From contig CM070632.1 in assembly GCA_036346255.1 (NCBI GenBank), positions 26,438,657 to 26,502,656 on the forward strand: a stretch of DNA of 64,000 bases, given 5' to 3'. The stretch comes from Ampelocalamus luodianensis (lineage: Eukaryota; Streptophyta; Magnoliopsida; Poales; Poaceae). Positions 1-10,911 of this stretch are shown here, one piece after another. The number at the start of each line of letters is the position of its first letter. Position 1 is the stretch's first letter. Made by a program: the position numbers and the translations under genes. The notes beneath the pieces were generated by a model. That model worked only from the letters and a program-made list of their open reading frames with translations. It made no database searches and was not told where the DNA came from.

Positions 1-125
1 TCAAGTATTTCTTTTCTTGAACTCTAGTGCTATTAAGTAGATACTAGGTTCAAGAACACCAAGAGTACACTAAGAATAGAGTGAATCAGAATAAGAATTC
101 AGAATAGCAATTTTAGCAAATTTGA

Positions 126-489
126 AATTTCATAAACTTAGCCGCTAAGAAACCTCAAGAACTCAAGATCTATTCAACCAAAATTGATGAAACTTGAACC
201 ATAGCAAGATGAGGTTCTCAGAGTTATGATTCCAAAAGGAATTTTAAAAAAAAAAGCCCAAGAGAGAGATTTTTCTTACTCAAAGTTCATGTTGCATCAA
301 AACAACAATTTCAAAAACTTAACTGTGAAGAAACCTCAATAACTCAAGATGTACTTATCCAAAATTGATGAAACTTGAACCATAGCTAGTAAATGATCTT
401 GGGGCAATGATTCCAAAAGAAATTGCAAAGATATGTCCAAAGTCTCAACCTTTCATGTAAATAGTTCAAGCTGCATCAAAAACAACAAT
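126..489. repeat. Two diverged tandem copies of a ~181-bp unit
   Basis: The unit beginning near 126 (actcaagat, then attgatgaaacttgaaccat, then gattccaaaa, then gcatcaaaa) recurs from about 308 with the same order of matching blocks. The copies differ by many substitutions, so the duplication is old. They lie inside the LTR-like sequence at the left edge. Confidence 0.6.
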
Positions 490-853
490 TTCAGCTCAAG
501 AACATAGCTAATGCAAACACAACTTGAGCAAGAATGAATTCAAATGGATCTTATTGGGTTGGAACATGTTCTTAATGAAATCCTCAACCTATTACATGTC
601 CTAGATCCAATAGAACTACAGCAAGTAGAAGGAGGGGAAGAAAAGCTCAAGTTGTAACAAAGAAAAGTAAGAAATAAAATAAATTTCAGAACATGTAAGA
701 ACTTGGAACTTTCATTGCTTCAAGAGGAACTTTCATTGATTCAAGAAGAAGGATTACAAAGCCACACTTCATGGTGGGCAAAGCTCAAAGGAGCATAAGG
801 AAAACACTAAATCCTTCCCCAAGACTTGGTGGTGGAGGCATACCTCTACCCTT

Positions 854-863
854 CTATTTATAG
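854..863 (-). promoter_or_regulatory. Probable TATA box of the left-edge LTR (minus strand)
   Basis: The minus strand reads CTATAAATAG, a canonical plant TATA box, with GC-richer sequence upstream on that strand (1000-1250) and a purine-rich transcribed side. It is judged to be an LTR promoter only because the surrounding sequence is LTR-like. Confidence 0.4.
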
Positions 864-1399
864 CCCTATGGGAGCAACCTCAGCCCTTGGATCACCTCAA
901 AGGCTAAGATTAATTCTCTCCACACATTAATATCCACTTAGGGTTCAGCCAACTCTACCTCTTGCCTAGAATACCCCTCTAGACAAGCTACAATTACATC
1001 AATACCCTTATGTTGACATTGGTCAACACAAGCCACCTAGAGCTACAACGCTGCTCCACATTCACGGTCTTCGCTCCTCGTTGACTTGTCACATCCATGC
1101 CTTGTGTCTCGAGCTCCGAATACCATCGGAACGCCTCGCCAACACTTGGACACTACCAAGTCACCCTGAGCCGATGCACGGACCCATCTCATGCCATCTT
1201 CACGAAGACTCCATCTTCATGACCGAACTTGATCCCCGATTATCTCCTTGACCACCATGATCGTTGTGGATGCCAAGCTCTCCAAGCTTGCTCTCGATCC
1301 CACGTCGATGATCATCCAAGCCATCAAGTCAACCTGCAGTCAACAAAGATGAAGAAATTATTTCCTTGGCACAAACGTCGCGCACTTGACCATCATTAG

Positions 1400-1744
1400 T
1401 GAAAACATGCATCATAACATCCCATGCAACCTAGGTGAAACTCAAAACTTGACTTCGCAAACTTTAACAACTATCGAACGTCCATTAATGAGTCCCAAAT
1501 GCTGTCAAATATTCATCACAACATGAAGAGGACCTCCACATGGTCTCTCACCATTGTAATTAAGAAACTCAGCATATAATTAAGGAATTATTTCATTGTA
1601 ATTAATTCGCTAATTAAGAAATTATTCCATCTCTGATTGTATCTGCTTGCTTATTTTAAGAGGGCATGGCTAGCATTTCCAGAGGCTAGCCGAAAAATAG
1701 AATTTTTTTAGCTAGGAACTATCATAGGCAGTTTAGTGGAACAA
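1400..1744. other. AT-rich spacer with CACTA 3'-end-like sequence
   Basis: No gene is seen. From about 1540 onward the sequence resembles 22660-22840, which precedes the right-hand CACTA array: both contain tgcttgct, then gcatggctagcatt, then gaggctagc in the same order and orientation. This stretch is therefore probably the 3' interior of a CACTA element, not flanking host DNA. Confidence 0.5.
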
Positions 1745-2055
1745 ACCGTTCGTGGTATATGTAGCACAGACGGTTCCTAAGGTGCCAAAACATTTCGCCT
1801 CCTGCGCACGCATCCAAAAATTCCCTCCACCTACGCTGAGCATCACACACGGTTCCGTAATAGAACTGTCTGTGATACTTATTACAGACGGTCTTGAAAT
1901 AGAACCGTCTGTGATATGCTCACTTATCGCAGACGGTCCTAGAATAGAACCATCTATGATATGCTTGCTTATCGCAGACGGTCCAGGAATAGAACTGTTT
2001 GTGATATGCTCCTTATCATAGACGGTTCTCTATGAGAACCGTCTGTGATATGCAT
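1745..2055. repeat. Left CACTA subterminal repeat array
   Basis: At least seven copies of cagacggttc/gaaccgtctgtgatat appear in alternating orientation with about 45-bp spacing. Such arrays bind the element-encoded DNA-binding protein in En/Spm-type transposons. The array runs straight into a TATA-like box at 2055. Confidence 0.85.
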
Positions 2056-2065
2056 TTATAAGTAG
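2055..2065 (+). promoter_or_regulatory. Probable CACTA I gene promoter (TATA box)
   Basis: TTTATAAGTAG directly follows the subterminal array and precedes a C-rich, leader-like region (2090-2360) ending at a possible splice donor (AAG/GTACGAG near 2361). Array, promoter, leader and gene in this order is the usual 5' architecture of grass CACTA elements. Transcription has not been tested. Confidence 0.45.
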
Positions 2066-2811
2066 GGCCTTGCTAGGGTTTGTATCCTTACTCCTCAGAG
2101 CTCACTCTCCAGCCTGCCTCCCCAGCGCCCTTACTTCCCGTGTTCCTCCCGAGCCTCCTTTCTCTACGCCGTCATCCCCACGTAGTCCTCCTCCCCTACT
2201 CTGTCGTCATCCCCTAGCATCCTCTCTCTGCGCCGTCATCCCCGCGCCGTACTCCTCCCCTACGTCGCTGTCATCCCTATGCCGGCGTCCTCCCTCTGCA
2301 ACCCCTGACCTCGACAATGCTCCCCTGACCTCAACTCCTTCTCCGTCCACGCCTCCCGTCAAGGTACGAGCTCAGTGCTTTGGATTGTACTAGTAGAAGT
2401 TTCAAATTGTGCCGATTTGATTGACTCTAGCACTGAGAGATATTGGTTGGTAATGTTGTGGGAGGTACGAGCTCATCGCTTTAATTCTCTAATATTGTGT
2501 CATGTTATTCATGCTCATCAGATCCCTTTGTTTCATTATGTTGATGATGTCTGGTCATTTTGCTCCATTATGTTGGTAGCTTCTGTTCACTGTGATTATT
2601 ATTCAGAAATTGTTTATATTCCTGTCAATTGAAATATTGTGTAGTTGGTTCAATTAAAATATGGACAGTGAACTCTCAATTGATGATTTATTTTGTTGTG
2701 AAGTTCTATCTTTCGAGCATTTTATCCTGATTGATGCAGTACTGATTTGTTGATCTTGTAGTAATATCATTTATTGATGTAGTCCTGATTTTCCAATCTT
2801 GTGAGATAGCG

Positions 2812-4260
2812 TCTGCACCGTCTTTGCCGCCAAGGAAAGTGGTACCTAAGCGACATGCTAGAGGAATATCAAAAATGCATGTGGGCTGAATGACCATCAC
2901 GAACGTCAATACTGCTGGTGTCCCTCTGCTTCCTGAGAAAGCAGCAACAGCATTCCGGACCACCTGTGGTATACTTGCAAGGGAACGGGTCCCCATCACC
3001 ACACAGAAATGGAAGGATCTGATGGTCGTAGAGAAAGCTCAGCTGTGGACTGAAATTACAATATCGTTCGAGATCCCAGCAGAAGCCTCCGAACTCATGT
3101 GACGACAGACGTTCCTCACAATGGCACATGCTTAGAAGACCTTCAAGAGTAAGCTTGTCATGGAGTACGTGAACAAGGATCAAATGCCCTGCACGAAGTA
3201 TCGTTTCGTGTCGTTGGATACATGGGACGCCTTTGTGCGGATGAAGATGACGGATGAATTTCAGCAACAAAGTGCAGTGCACAAGGCTATCTAGGCACAA
3301 AACATTCACCGAGATCACAGACGAGTGCCCCCGAAACTGGTTAAGAGCGAGGGCCTCAACCACATCGTTGGGCACCATCTCTTTTACAAACCCGGCATAC
3401 GAGGGAGTATCCCAACGCCTAGTAAGATATGTCAAACTACCTAGTTGTTAATAAGTCCATAACTTCATAGAGTCTAAAATAACATGATGGCCTCTTGTAG
3501 CAAACATTGAGTACTCAATCTTCCCAAGGCTCATTCGAAGCAGTCAGGGAGAAGGATATACTATCCACGACCCAGGGAAACAAGGAGCACCTGTGTCACA
3601 CGCGAGGCCTTGGGGTTTACATACCTTAATGCATGGATTCCCACACGACTCCGAGACGTATAGGAGTCGGAAGAGATCCATGGCTGAGCGTGAGGAACAG
3701 TTGAAAGAGGACACTAGTGCACGGATTAATGCATAATTTCAAGGACATTTAACATCATTGCAGAAACAAATGAATCAACTCATCAACTAGTTGCAAGCCG
3801 CCCCCGTGATTTTGGTAGCCTTTCCCTCTCAACACCGGAGTAGCGTCGCATCCACGCCTGCACTTTCTAAACTTGGCAACGTTCAATTACCTATCGACGT
3901 TATCCAGGTAATGTACATCTCTGGAATGCTCCAAAGATAGACCTGTAGGACACCTTAGCTAATTGTGTATCGTTTTATAGGTGCCCACACCCTGCAGGTT
4001 CCAAGTGAGGCTGGATGGGTCCATTTCTATTGAGGCTGGGTGGGGGTGGTGTATCCATGCCAGGAAGGGATAGTGGTGCACGGTGTCCAGTTGGTGCAGG
4101 GTTACGCCAAGGTCCAAGTGGATGTGGTACATGATAATTTGAAGGTTGTCCCATTGGAGAAGCACCCGAACGAAGAGATCATAACACTAGGGGATGCCTT
4201 GTACACTTATGTCCAGTGGCCCAAGAGGGACAACGTCCTTGACCTTGCAGTGCCGTGATC
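2812..4260 (+). pseudogene. Ptta/En-Spm plant transposase-like ORF (PF03004 type), broken
   Basis: On the plus strand the translation from 2812 onward follows the plant CACTA second-ORF family. Recognisable blocks are a FRTTCGILARERVPIT stretch (about 2955-3000), a YVNKDQMPCTKYRF stretch (about 3165-3215), a MAEREEQLKEDTSARINA coiled-coil-like stretch (about 3680-3735) and a C-terminal VQWPKRDN block (about 4210-4240). Several in-frame stops (about 2890, 3100, 3134, 3292 and 3738) and intron-like gaps break it. The family is linked to En/Spm elements, with a DNA-binding or accessory role inferred from sequence families. The gene is cut at its 3' side by the LTR element at 4517, and the peptidase remnant at 21.4 kb probably belonged to the same transcription unit. 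Confidence 0.7.
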
Positions 4261-4516
4261 TCAACACAATGATCATGCCTCTTCAATAGTACCCTCGATG
4301 ACTCCACCTCATCCCCCGCTTCAGAAGGCCTCTGTACCGGCTACCGTGGAGATGGCGCCTATGGAGACGGCACCAAAGAAACAAGAAAAGTGTGTCAAGT
4401 CGTCTTCCAGGAAGACAAATAGCATGCGAGGCGCTAAGGCCAAATCGAAGAAGATTAAGGCATCTCACAAGCCTGGGACGTTCTCCCTCGGAATGTCATT
4501 GGTCTCCGACACAATA

Positions 4517-5550
4517 TGATGTGACCATACCACAAACGCATACGACTATAACTTCCAAGATTGAACAAAAGGTGAATTCGTTCCTTTAACTTCAATTTGT
4601 TTTAAATGAGAATATGAAGCTACCTAATAATGCAAATGTATATTTGTGCAACTATACAAGGAGGAATGCATCAACACCTGAAGGGTTTAAGTTGGATACG
4701 TTCTGGAATCCAGTTCGGCCTCCTGAGATAGTACCGACTTCAAACATGCATAACTTTCCCATACTGAGTCTGTTGGAGGTCAGAGAGTACTTGATAGAAA
4801 ACTTATCTCGTCATCTTTCCAATGGATCTAGACCCATCTCTAAATTCCTTCTGTGTACATCACAATCGCCAAAACAATCTGGCACTGAGACAACCCAACA
4901 GGCCCATAGTAAAAAGGCCATAACTTTCGCAAACAGAGTCCGATTCGGGTGTTCTTGGACTTGTTCGAAAGCTTATTCTGAGACATTTCCAATGGATCTA
5001 CTTCACCTCCAAATTCATTCGGAGCACCTCAGAATCGTCAAAAGAAGATGCCGTGTCACCTGTTTGGGCCGTGGGCCTTGTAATTTAGAGAAACCCTAGG
5101 CCTGTACTGTTCACGTGGGTACTGTTCATACATGAATAGTACCACCGCCCCTCCCTCTTCCTCCTATACATAGTGGCCGCCACCCTCGAGTTTCCTTGGA
5201 TTTTGTTTATGTTTAGTTAGCCTTCGTTGCAACTTGTATCTTCTGCGTGTGTCGACTGGACCACCCGGTCAAGATTCTTATTCGGAATCCCACCTTATCA
5301 AGTGCTTCAATCCTATTTGCAATTTCAGATTGCTATTTACCTTGTTCTTGCTTGTTCTTTGATTGCATGCAGGAATAGATCTTCGTGGTCAGGTCGATCG
5401 TGCTTCTAACAAGGACGATAACGAACTCGGAGTTGGTTCAACGATTGCTGGGTATATTGGTCGTGTATGATTAGTAGTTGAATCGTGAGAATTGTCTCCA
5501 CCAAATCGAATTATCCATCTCATTGAAAGATCGGGACACCCATTATCGCA
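4517..5550 (+). repeat. 5' LTR of element B
   Basis: This is nearly collinear with 20380-21410, differing by scattered substitutions and short indels. It starts TGATGTGACC and ends ATTATCGCA just before the primer-binding site. Confidence 0.85.
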
Positions 5551-5555
5551 TTAGG

Positions 5556-5570
5556 TGGTATCAAAGCTAC
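5556..5570 (+). promoter_or_regulatory. Primer-binding site of element B
   Basis: TGGTATCAAAGCTAC lies 5 bp after the 5' LTR and matches the TGGTATCAGAGC pattern complementary to the 3' end of initiator tRNA-Met that is typical of plant gypsy elements, with one difference. Confidence 0.7.
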
Positions 5571-7133
5571 AGTTGATTGGTGAGAATTTTTGTTTTACCT
5601 ATAGTCCACGAAAAAAAAAATAGGGTTAGTTCATCTTATCCAAACCAATTTGTGCTTTGCAATTTTCTTTTCGGTAATTTACTTTTTGAATTTTTGGTTG
5701 CATCGTTGTGTCAAGTGTTGATTTATAGTTCTAGTAATTGTCTATTTAGTCTTTGTCTAGTTGCATCTCGTGTTTCCTTTGTGTCGCTTGATCGTTCTTT
5801 TAGGGTTCTTAGTTTTGCCTCTAAAACAAAAAATTCATGGGTTAGAACTCCTCTAATCTGCACTAAAAATAGTATTTGTTTCCACTCCATCTAATCCGAA
5901 TTACTTGCTAGAGTTCTAGCCGATTTCACCATGAAATTGAGAGGATTGCCATGAACTTTTGGAGGAATTGGTGTCTGAGTCCAGCATCCACCCTTTGCTG
6001 TTATTTGCGACTTGCGGCAAAACCTAGGGCTGGCCAAATATTAGAACAAGAAACAAACAGCCGCATAGAACAAAAGCCGCGGTAGAAAAAAAAAGAAAAA
6101 AGAAAAAAGAAAAGTGCATAAAAATTGGTGGAGAACTTCTACATATAACCAGAAGCTTTCACAAAAAATTTCAGCAAGTTTGGCCCACGGGTTTGAAAGA
6201 TATAGCAGTTTCAAATTTGAACTCGAGACGGTTTCGAGTCCGAGTAGGATTCCGTTTCCGAAACACATTAGTAAAACAGACATAACTTTTGCATACGGTG
6301 TCTGTTTTTGATATTCTTATGCTCGTTTTGATGCTAATGATGAGGCACATCCTTTCCATCTAAGCCACTAATTTCCCTCCAGGTGCCCCAAATTTGGCCA
6401 TCTTTGGGCCCGAATTTGCATCACAAGTTTTCGGTTTCTGTTTTTGTCGTTTCCTTCGGTCTTCCCTTTGGAATTTGGAGTTTGCCTCAACTGCAAAGTT
6501 GTAGATATTGTCGAAACCTTTTAAAAGAGTATATATAAGTCATATAAAAATTTGATTTTTCATCTCTTGAGACTAGATGTTGTTTACTGCTTAAACTAGA
6601 TAGTTGTTTATATTGCACATTATTGCATCTTTGTGCTCTACATCGTGTGAACAATCTTGTGCCCCTACACAGAAGTTTGAGTAAGTTGGCTAGCATCTTT
6701 TCTAGCACTTGGTGCGAGAATTTTCTTTTCTTACATGAAGTCACATTGATCGTTGCGTGTGTGTTCATACATTTCTCTTCATAGGTTTTGATTAGCTAGC
6801 TTTGATTAGACTAGGATCAGCAATATTGACTAGAACCTTAAACAATTTTTTAACTTGCATTACTGATTTGATTGTTGCTAATCCTTGCTACTATATTGAA
6901 GCATATCCTAGCTCCACCTACTACCATTGTACAGGTACTAGTTGCTTGCAATTGCTTTGTCAATCTTTAGAGAGCATTTGACACCAACGCTAGTGTCGGT
7001 CACTGCCTGTTTGCTTGGTAAGAATTGGTAAGAACTTGGTATTAGATTGAGTTTGAGCGACTTTGAGCCTCCAGACCCTAGTAGTTGATAGGAATATATA
7101 CTTGTGATTTTGTTTTCTTGTTTTCTACTAACT
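5571..7133 (+). other. Long non-coding leader of element B
   Basis: About 1.56 kb of AT-rich sequence lies between the primer site and the gag start. No ORF with protein-like composition was seen. Plant gypsy elements often have leaders of this size containing the packaging signal, but no specific element was recognised here. Confidence 0.5.
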
Positions 7134-7905
7134 ATGGCAGGTTCAAGGGATGATTACCAGATAGATCCACGTCTTCTTCGAGCCATTGAACGGGAGTGCA
7201 AGAAAGTCCACGAGGAAGATGCACACTTGAGACAAGATCGTCCACCGCAGGAGGTATATGATCATCATAGTACTTCTGGTAAAACTAAACTCATCGTGCC
7301 TTCTTTTGCTGGACAATATGATCCTGATGCTTATCTCACATGGGAATTAGCTATACAACAATTATTTGTATGCCATGAATTTCCTGATCATCAGAAAGTT
7401 GGGGCTATTACCTATGAGTTTACTAATTTTGCATCTATTTGGTTGAGTGAATATTATCGTACTAATCAGCACATACCTAGAACTTGGAATGCTTTGAAGA
7501 GAACAATGAGACATAGATTTGTACCTTCATATTATGCTCGTGATTTGCTTAATAAATTGCAATATTTCAAATAAGGTAGTAGAACTGTAAGCGAATACTA
7601 TCATGAATTGAAAATTCGATTATTGCGTTGTGGCTTAAAGGAACATGCTGAAGCTACAGAGAATAGATTCTTAAGTGGGCTTAATCAAGAAATTCAGGAT
7701 CTTCTTGTTCACAAAGAATATAATTCTCTCTCTCATTTGTTTATACTTGCCTGTAAGGTTGAACGTCAGATTAAGGAGAAATTGATAATACTTGATAATA
7801 GGGAACATAAGAACAAACATGTGTTTGTGTCTTTTTTTTTGTGCCTAACAACTTGCAAGAAGTTGAGAACCATACCGAAGAGGAGAATGAGCTGATTGAG
7901 CCGTT
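7134..7905 (+). pseudogene. gag-like gene of element B, interrupted
   Basis: The start ATG at 7134 opens MAGSRDDYQID. The central part (about 7290-7760) fits the retrotransposon gag domain: a FAGQYDPDAYLTWE block, a conserved Trp region, and a YYHELKIRL helix after the break. An in-frame TAA at 7572-7574 interrupts it, and reading resumes in the same frame. Further on a T-run (about 7830-7840) shifts the frame. An acidic tail then continues in another frame up to 7928, where the LTR element C is inserted; similar acidic coding resumes at 19237 after the target duplication. No CCHC zinc knuckle was found. The product would be a capsid-like protein for particle assembly, but this copy cannot make it. 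Confidence 0.7.
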
Positions 7906-7932
7906 GACTCCATTGGTTGAGAAGGAAGATGA

Positions 7933-10257
7933 TGTAATAACCCGACATTCTTTTGAGCGTGCAATTCAAATTGAGAGAGAATTAATGTAATTCTCCGATA
8001 GTGCTAGAAATAATTTTCGGAAGAAAATAATTAATCGGTAGAAGGTTTCTTTTGGAAAAACGTTTAATCAGGAGAATAGAGGGGGTTTTCTATGTTTTCC
8101 TGGCAACCTGGGCCTGGGCCTTGGCCCATGAGGCCTGGCCGGCCATTTGGGGGAGGTGCCACCCTCCCCCAAAACCCTAGCCGCCCCTTTTCCCCCCTCT
8201 CCTCCCCACCTTGGCCGCCACCTCCGTCCTCTCCCCTTCCCCCTCCATCTTGCGTCTCCCCCTGCTGGTTGCAGCCCCTTCTCCACCTCCATTGCTGCCG
8301 CCCCAAGCCCCTAGTGCAGCACCCCCATCTCCCGGAGCCGTCCCTTGGTGCCGATCTCCCCGTTGCCGACTTCTCGCGAAGGTAGGAGCGGTGTTTCATG
8401 GAATTGGCTGATCAAGAAGGAGGGGAACATCTTCGTGGATCAACCATCGGCTTCCTGGTTTCTGCAAGGGTAACGAATGCCCATCCTCGTCGTTTGATTA
8501 GTGGTAGATGCGATTTGGTTCATATTTGATTAGATCGTATTGCTGTGAGTAGAAAGTCGATTCTGTCCAGAATGTTGCGGGGTCTGTTTGGTGATGTTAG
8601 AGGCCGAATTTGAGTTGTCCATCTCCTAGAGATATTTAGGTTTTGTTCTTAGCTTTCGGTGGCCGCCAAGAACACTGAATTCCGATGTACGGATAAAAAT
8701 TTATGTTAGTTTTCGTCTCTGCTGTCCAGAATCCTGACGAGAATAAATTGTCAAGTTGTCTTTTAAAATATGAGTGTGATAATGGAAAATTCAGGGCTTT
8801 CACCCAACTAGGTTATTGTAGGCCTTGGTCTTAGCTTTTGATATTGTTAAATAACGCTCAATTCGGAGTTGTAGATTAAAAGTTATGATCATTTTAATAC
8901 TGTTGTCTTAATTGTGTAGACAGCTTCTGTTCTGCTGTTTCAGTTATCTGTCAGTAAATTAAATTGGCCGAATTGGGTTACCTTGTCAACTAGAGTATTG
9001 TAGATATGTCAGTTAAGAATCTATAGAAACTGGTATCACCTCATTCCGAGTTCCAGACCAATAGATATGATTTTTACCGTTCTGCTGTCCAGTTTCGAGT
9101 TGTGCCTGAGTAGTCTGTTTTCATATTAGAGCTAACTAGTTAATTGTGGGTTATCGGGAAGACGTTGTAGAACGTTATTGGAAGCGCTCAGTTATATGTT
9201 GTATTTATTTCGATTACTTACTTGTGTATGCAGAGAGGCTTCGGGTTTAGGGACATCTTCTTTGCCTACTACCGCAGAATGCCATGGAAGACAAGTACCT
9301 TGTTGTTCATATGTTTGGAGTATGATGCATGCTTGATGACTGTATTGTGTTTTTCTGATATCCATGAGAATATTCAAAGTTTATGTCCTTTTTCTTATGT
9401 GTTATATACATGAGTATATATATGATGTCTTTCATAATTCATACTTCAGTTCATGCATCATAATTCATGTTTTATCCACGGGAGTGGAGTGTAAGTCCCA
9501 CCATTCCAATGTGGGCGCTTTGGACATTGTCATGTCCCGTCCACGGAGTGGATAGAAAGACCTATCAATTCCAAGATGGGCACGTAAGACCCATCAATTC
9601 CAAAGATGGGCAGATTTGGACACTGTATGAAACGTTCTTCATACAGACTTGGATCCCGCACTTTTGTTAAGGTGCGGGCTTAAGTGAACACCGACGGTGT
9701 GTCACTAGCTATACCGGTATAAGCATGTGTGCATCCATTCTTTTCATTAAATCCATTCATTCTATTCATTCATACACTCATTCGGGTATGTTCGCATTCT
9801 TTAATGATGAGGTCTTATTCGTATCGTGGTATGTTCATTTATTCATCGTACTTGCCGAGTCACGGACTCATTCTTGCTTTGTTTGTTTATTTTAGGTGAT
9901 CATTAACGCTGGCTCTATCGGGAGGAGTAGACACGCACTAATCGTGCAATTCACCATAATCAAGTTCAACAATATGATTTAGTTTCTATCTTTCATTCGT
10001 TAAGGGATGAAGCGTAATAAATAAATTTAAGTGGTGAAGGAGGATACCTTCTCCATGTTATGATTGATTATGTATTGTGGTGATCTTCGACCATCCTTCG
10101 TTACACTTGCTTGAATTCGACTATTGTCATGCCATGGTTCTATTAAGTAGTGATTTCTTTATATCATTAGTTGATATTATTCAAATTCTTCCGCATTATG
10201 GATGTATGTTAGATGATTTAGGTGACATCTTGGCTTCCGAATAGCCGTGGTGTTACG
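7933..10257 (+). repeat. 5' LTR of element C
   Basis: It is collinear with 16906-19236 with scattered differences; the final CA has become CG. It contains a GC-rich block (8090-8400) with chance ORFs, a hairpin cluster (9460-9680), the palindrome TATACCGGTATA (9710-9721) and a GAGTC/GACTC hairpin (9857-9869). Confidence 0.92.
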
Positions 10258-10911
10258 GTTGGTATCGAGTGGCTTTAGGTCCGTGGTAATTAAGTTATTA
10301 AAATGACACATCGTGTACCTGTGAGGTGGGGTTTGGGTAATCCATCGATCCGTATTTTCTAGTGGTGTGTTTCATCATGTTGAATCGTTCTTGAATTGCT
10401 TCGTACTATCATTCTTGTTGTTAATCTATGATCCGCTATGATATTGAATATCTATGAACTAATACTATGATTGTCATGAGATGATCATGTATATTCATAA
10501 TTGAGTATTTTGGTGAAGCGTGTTGTTAACGGATGATAAGAAGTGGAGGTCGTGGTTGTTACTCCGATTCACTGTGTTACACCACCGTCGCAGACGTGGT
10601 TAGAGGAGTAGTTACCCAGTACCATAGTTTCGTGTGTTAAGCGTGAGTTGCTTTAGAAAGTTGTTCTCTTTCTTGATTTCTGAATTTGCCAATTCTTGTC
10701 CTGTGGTGGTTGATGAATTTCTCCTGGGTTTGTGGTTCATGATAGTTTATGGTTTTCAATAGATCCCTCTTGGTTCTCTGAAACAATTATTGCTCTTCGA
10801 CTGTTGAGCTGCTTTTACTACTTGTGGTCGTTGTCAATTGGCAAGATTGATGTTTTCATGGTTACTCCTTCTTTCTCATTGAAAAAGAATGACTCATTTA
10901 CTCGTTTGATA

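Larger units (their letters stand above)
1..1400 (-). mobile_element. LTR-like transposon sequence, truncated by window edge
   Basis: No host gene was found here. The stretch is AT-rich and stop-laden, contains an internal tandem repeat (126-489), and on the minus strand has a TATA box in a plausible promoter setting (854-863) ahead of the AT-rich part. This arrangement suits an LTR read on the minus strand, but neither a TG..CA pair nor a second copy lies inside the window, so the family and the borders are unknown. The right limit is approximate: by about 1540 the sequence has become CACTA-like. Confidence 0.4.

Noticed and set aside
8064..8411. Several overlapping Pro/Arg-rich frames on both strands
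   Set aside because: They lie in the GC-rich leader of the C LTR, recur in the other LTR copy with different ends, and have no conserved domain.
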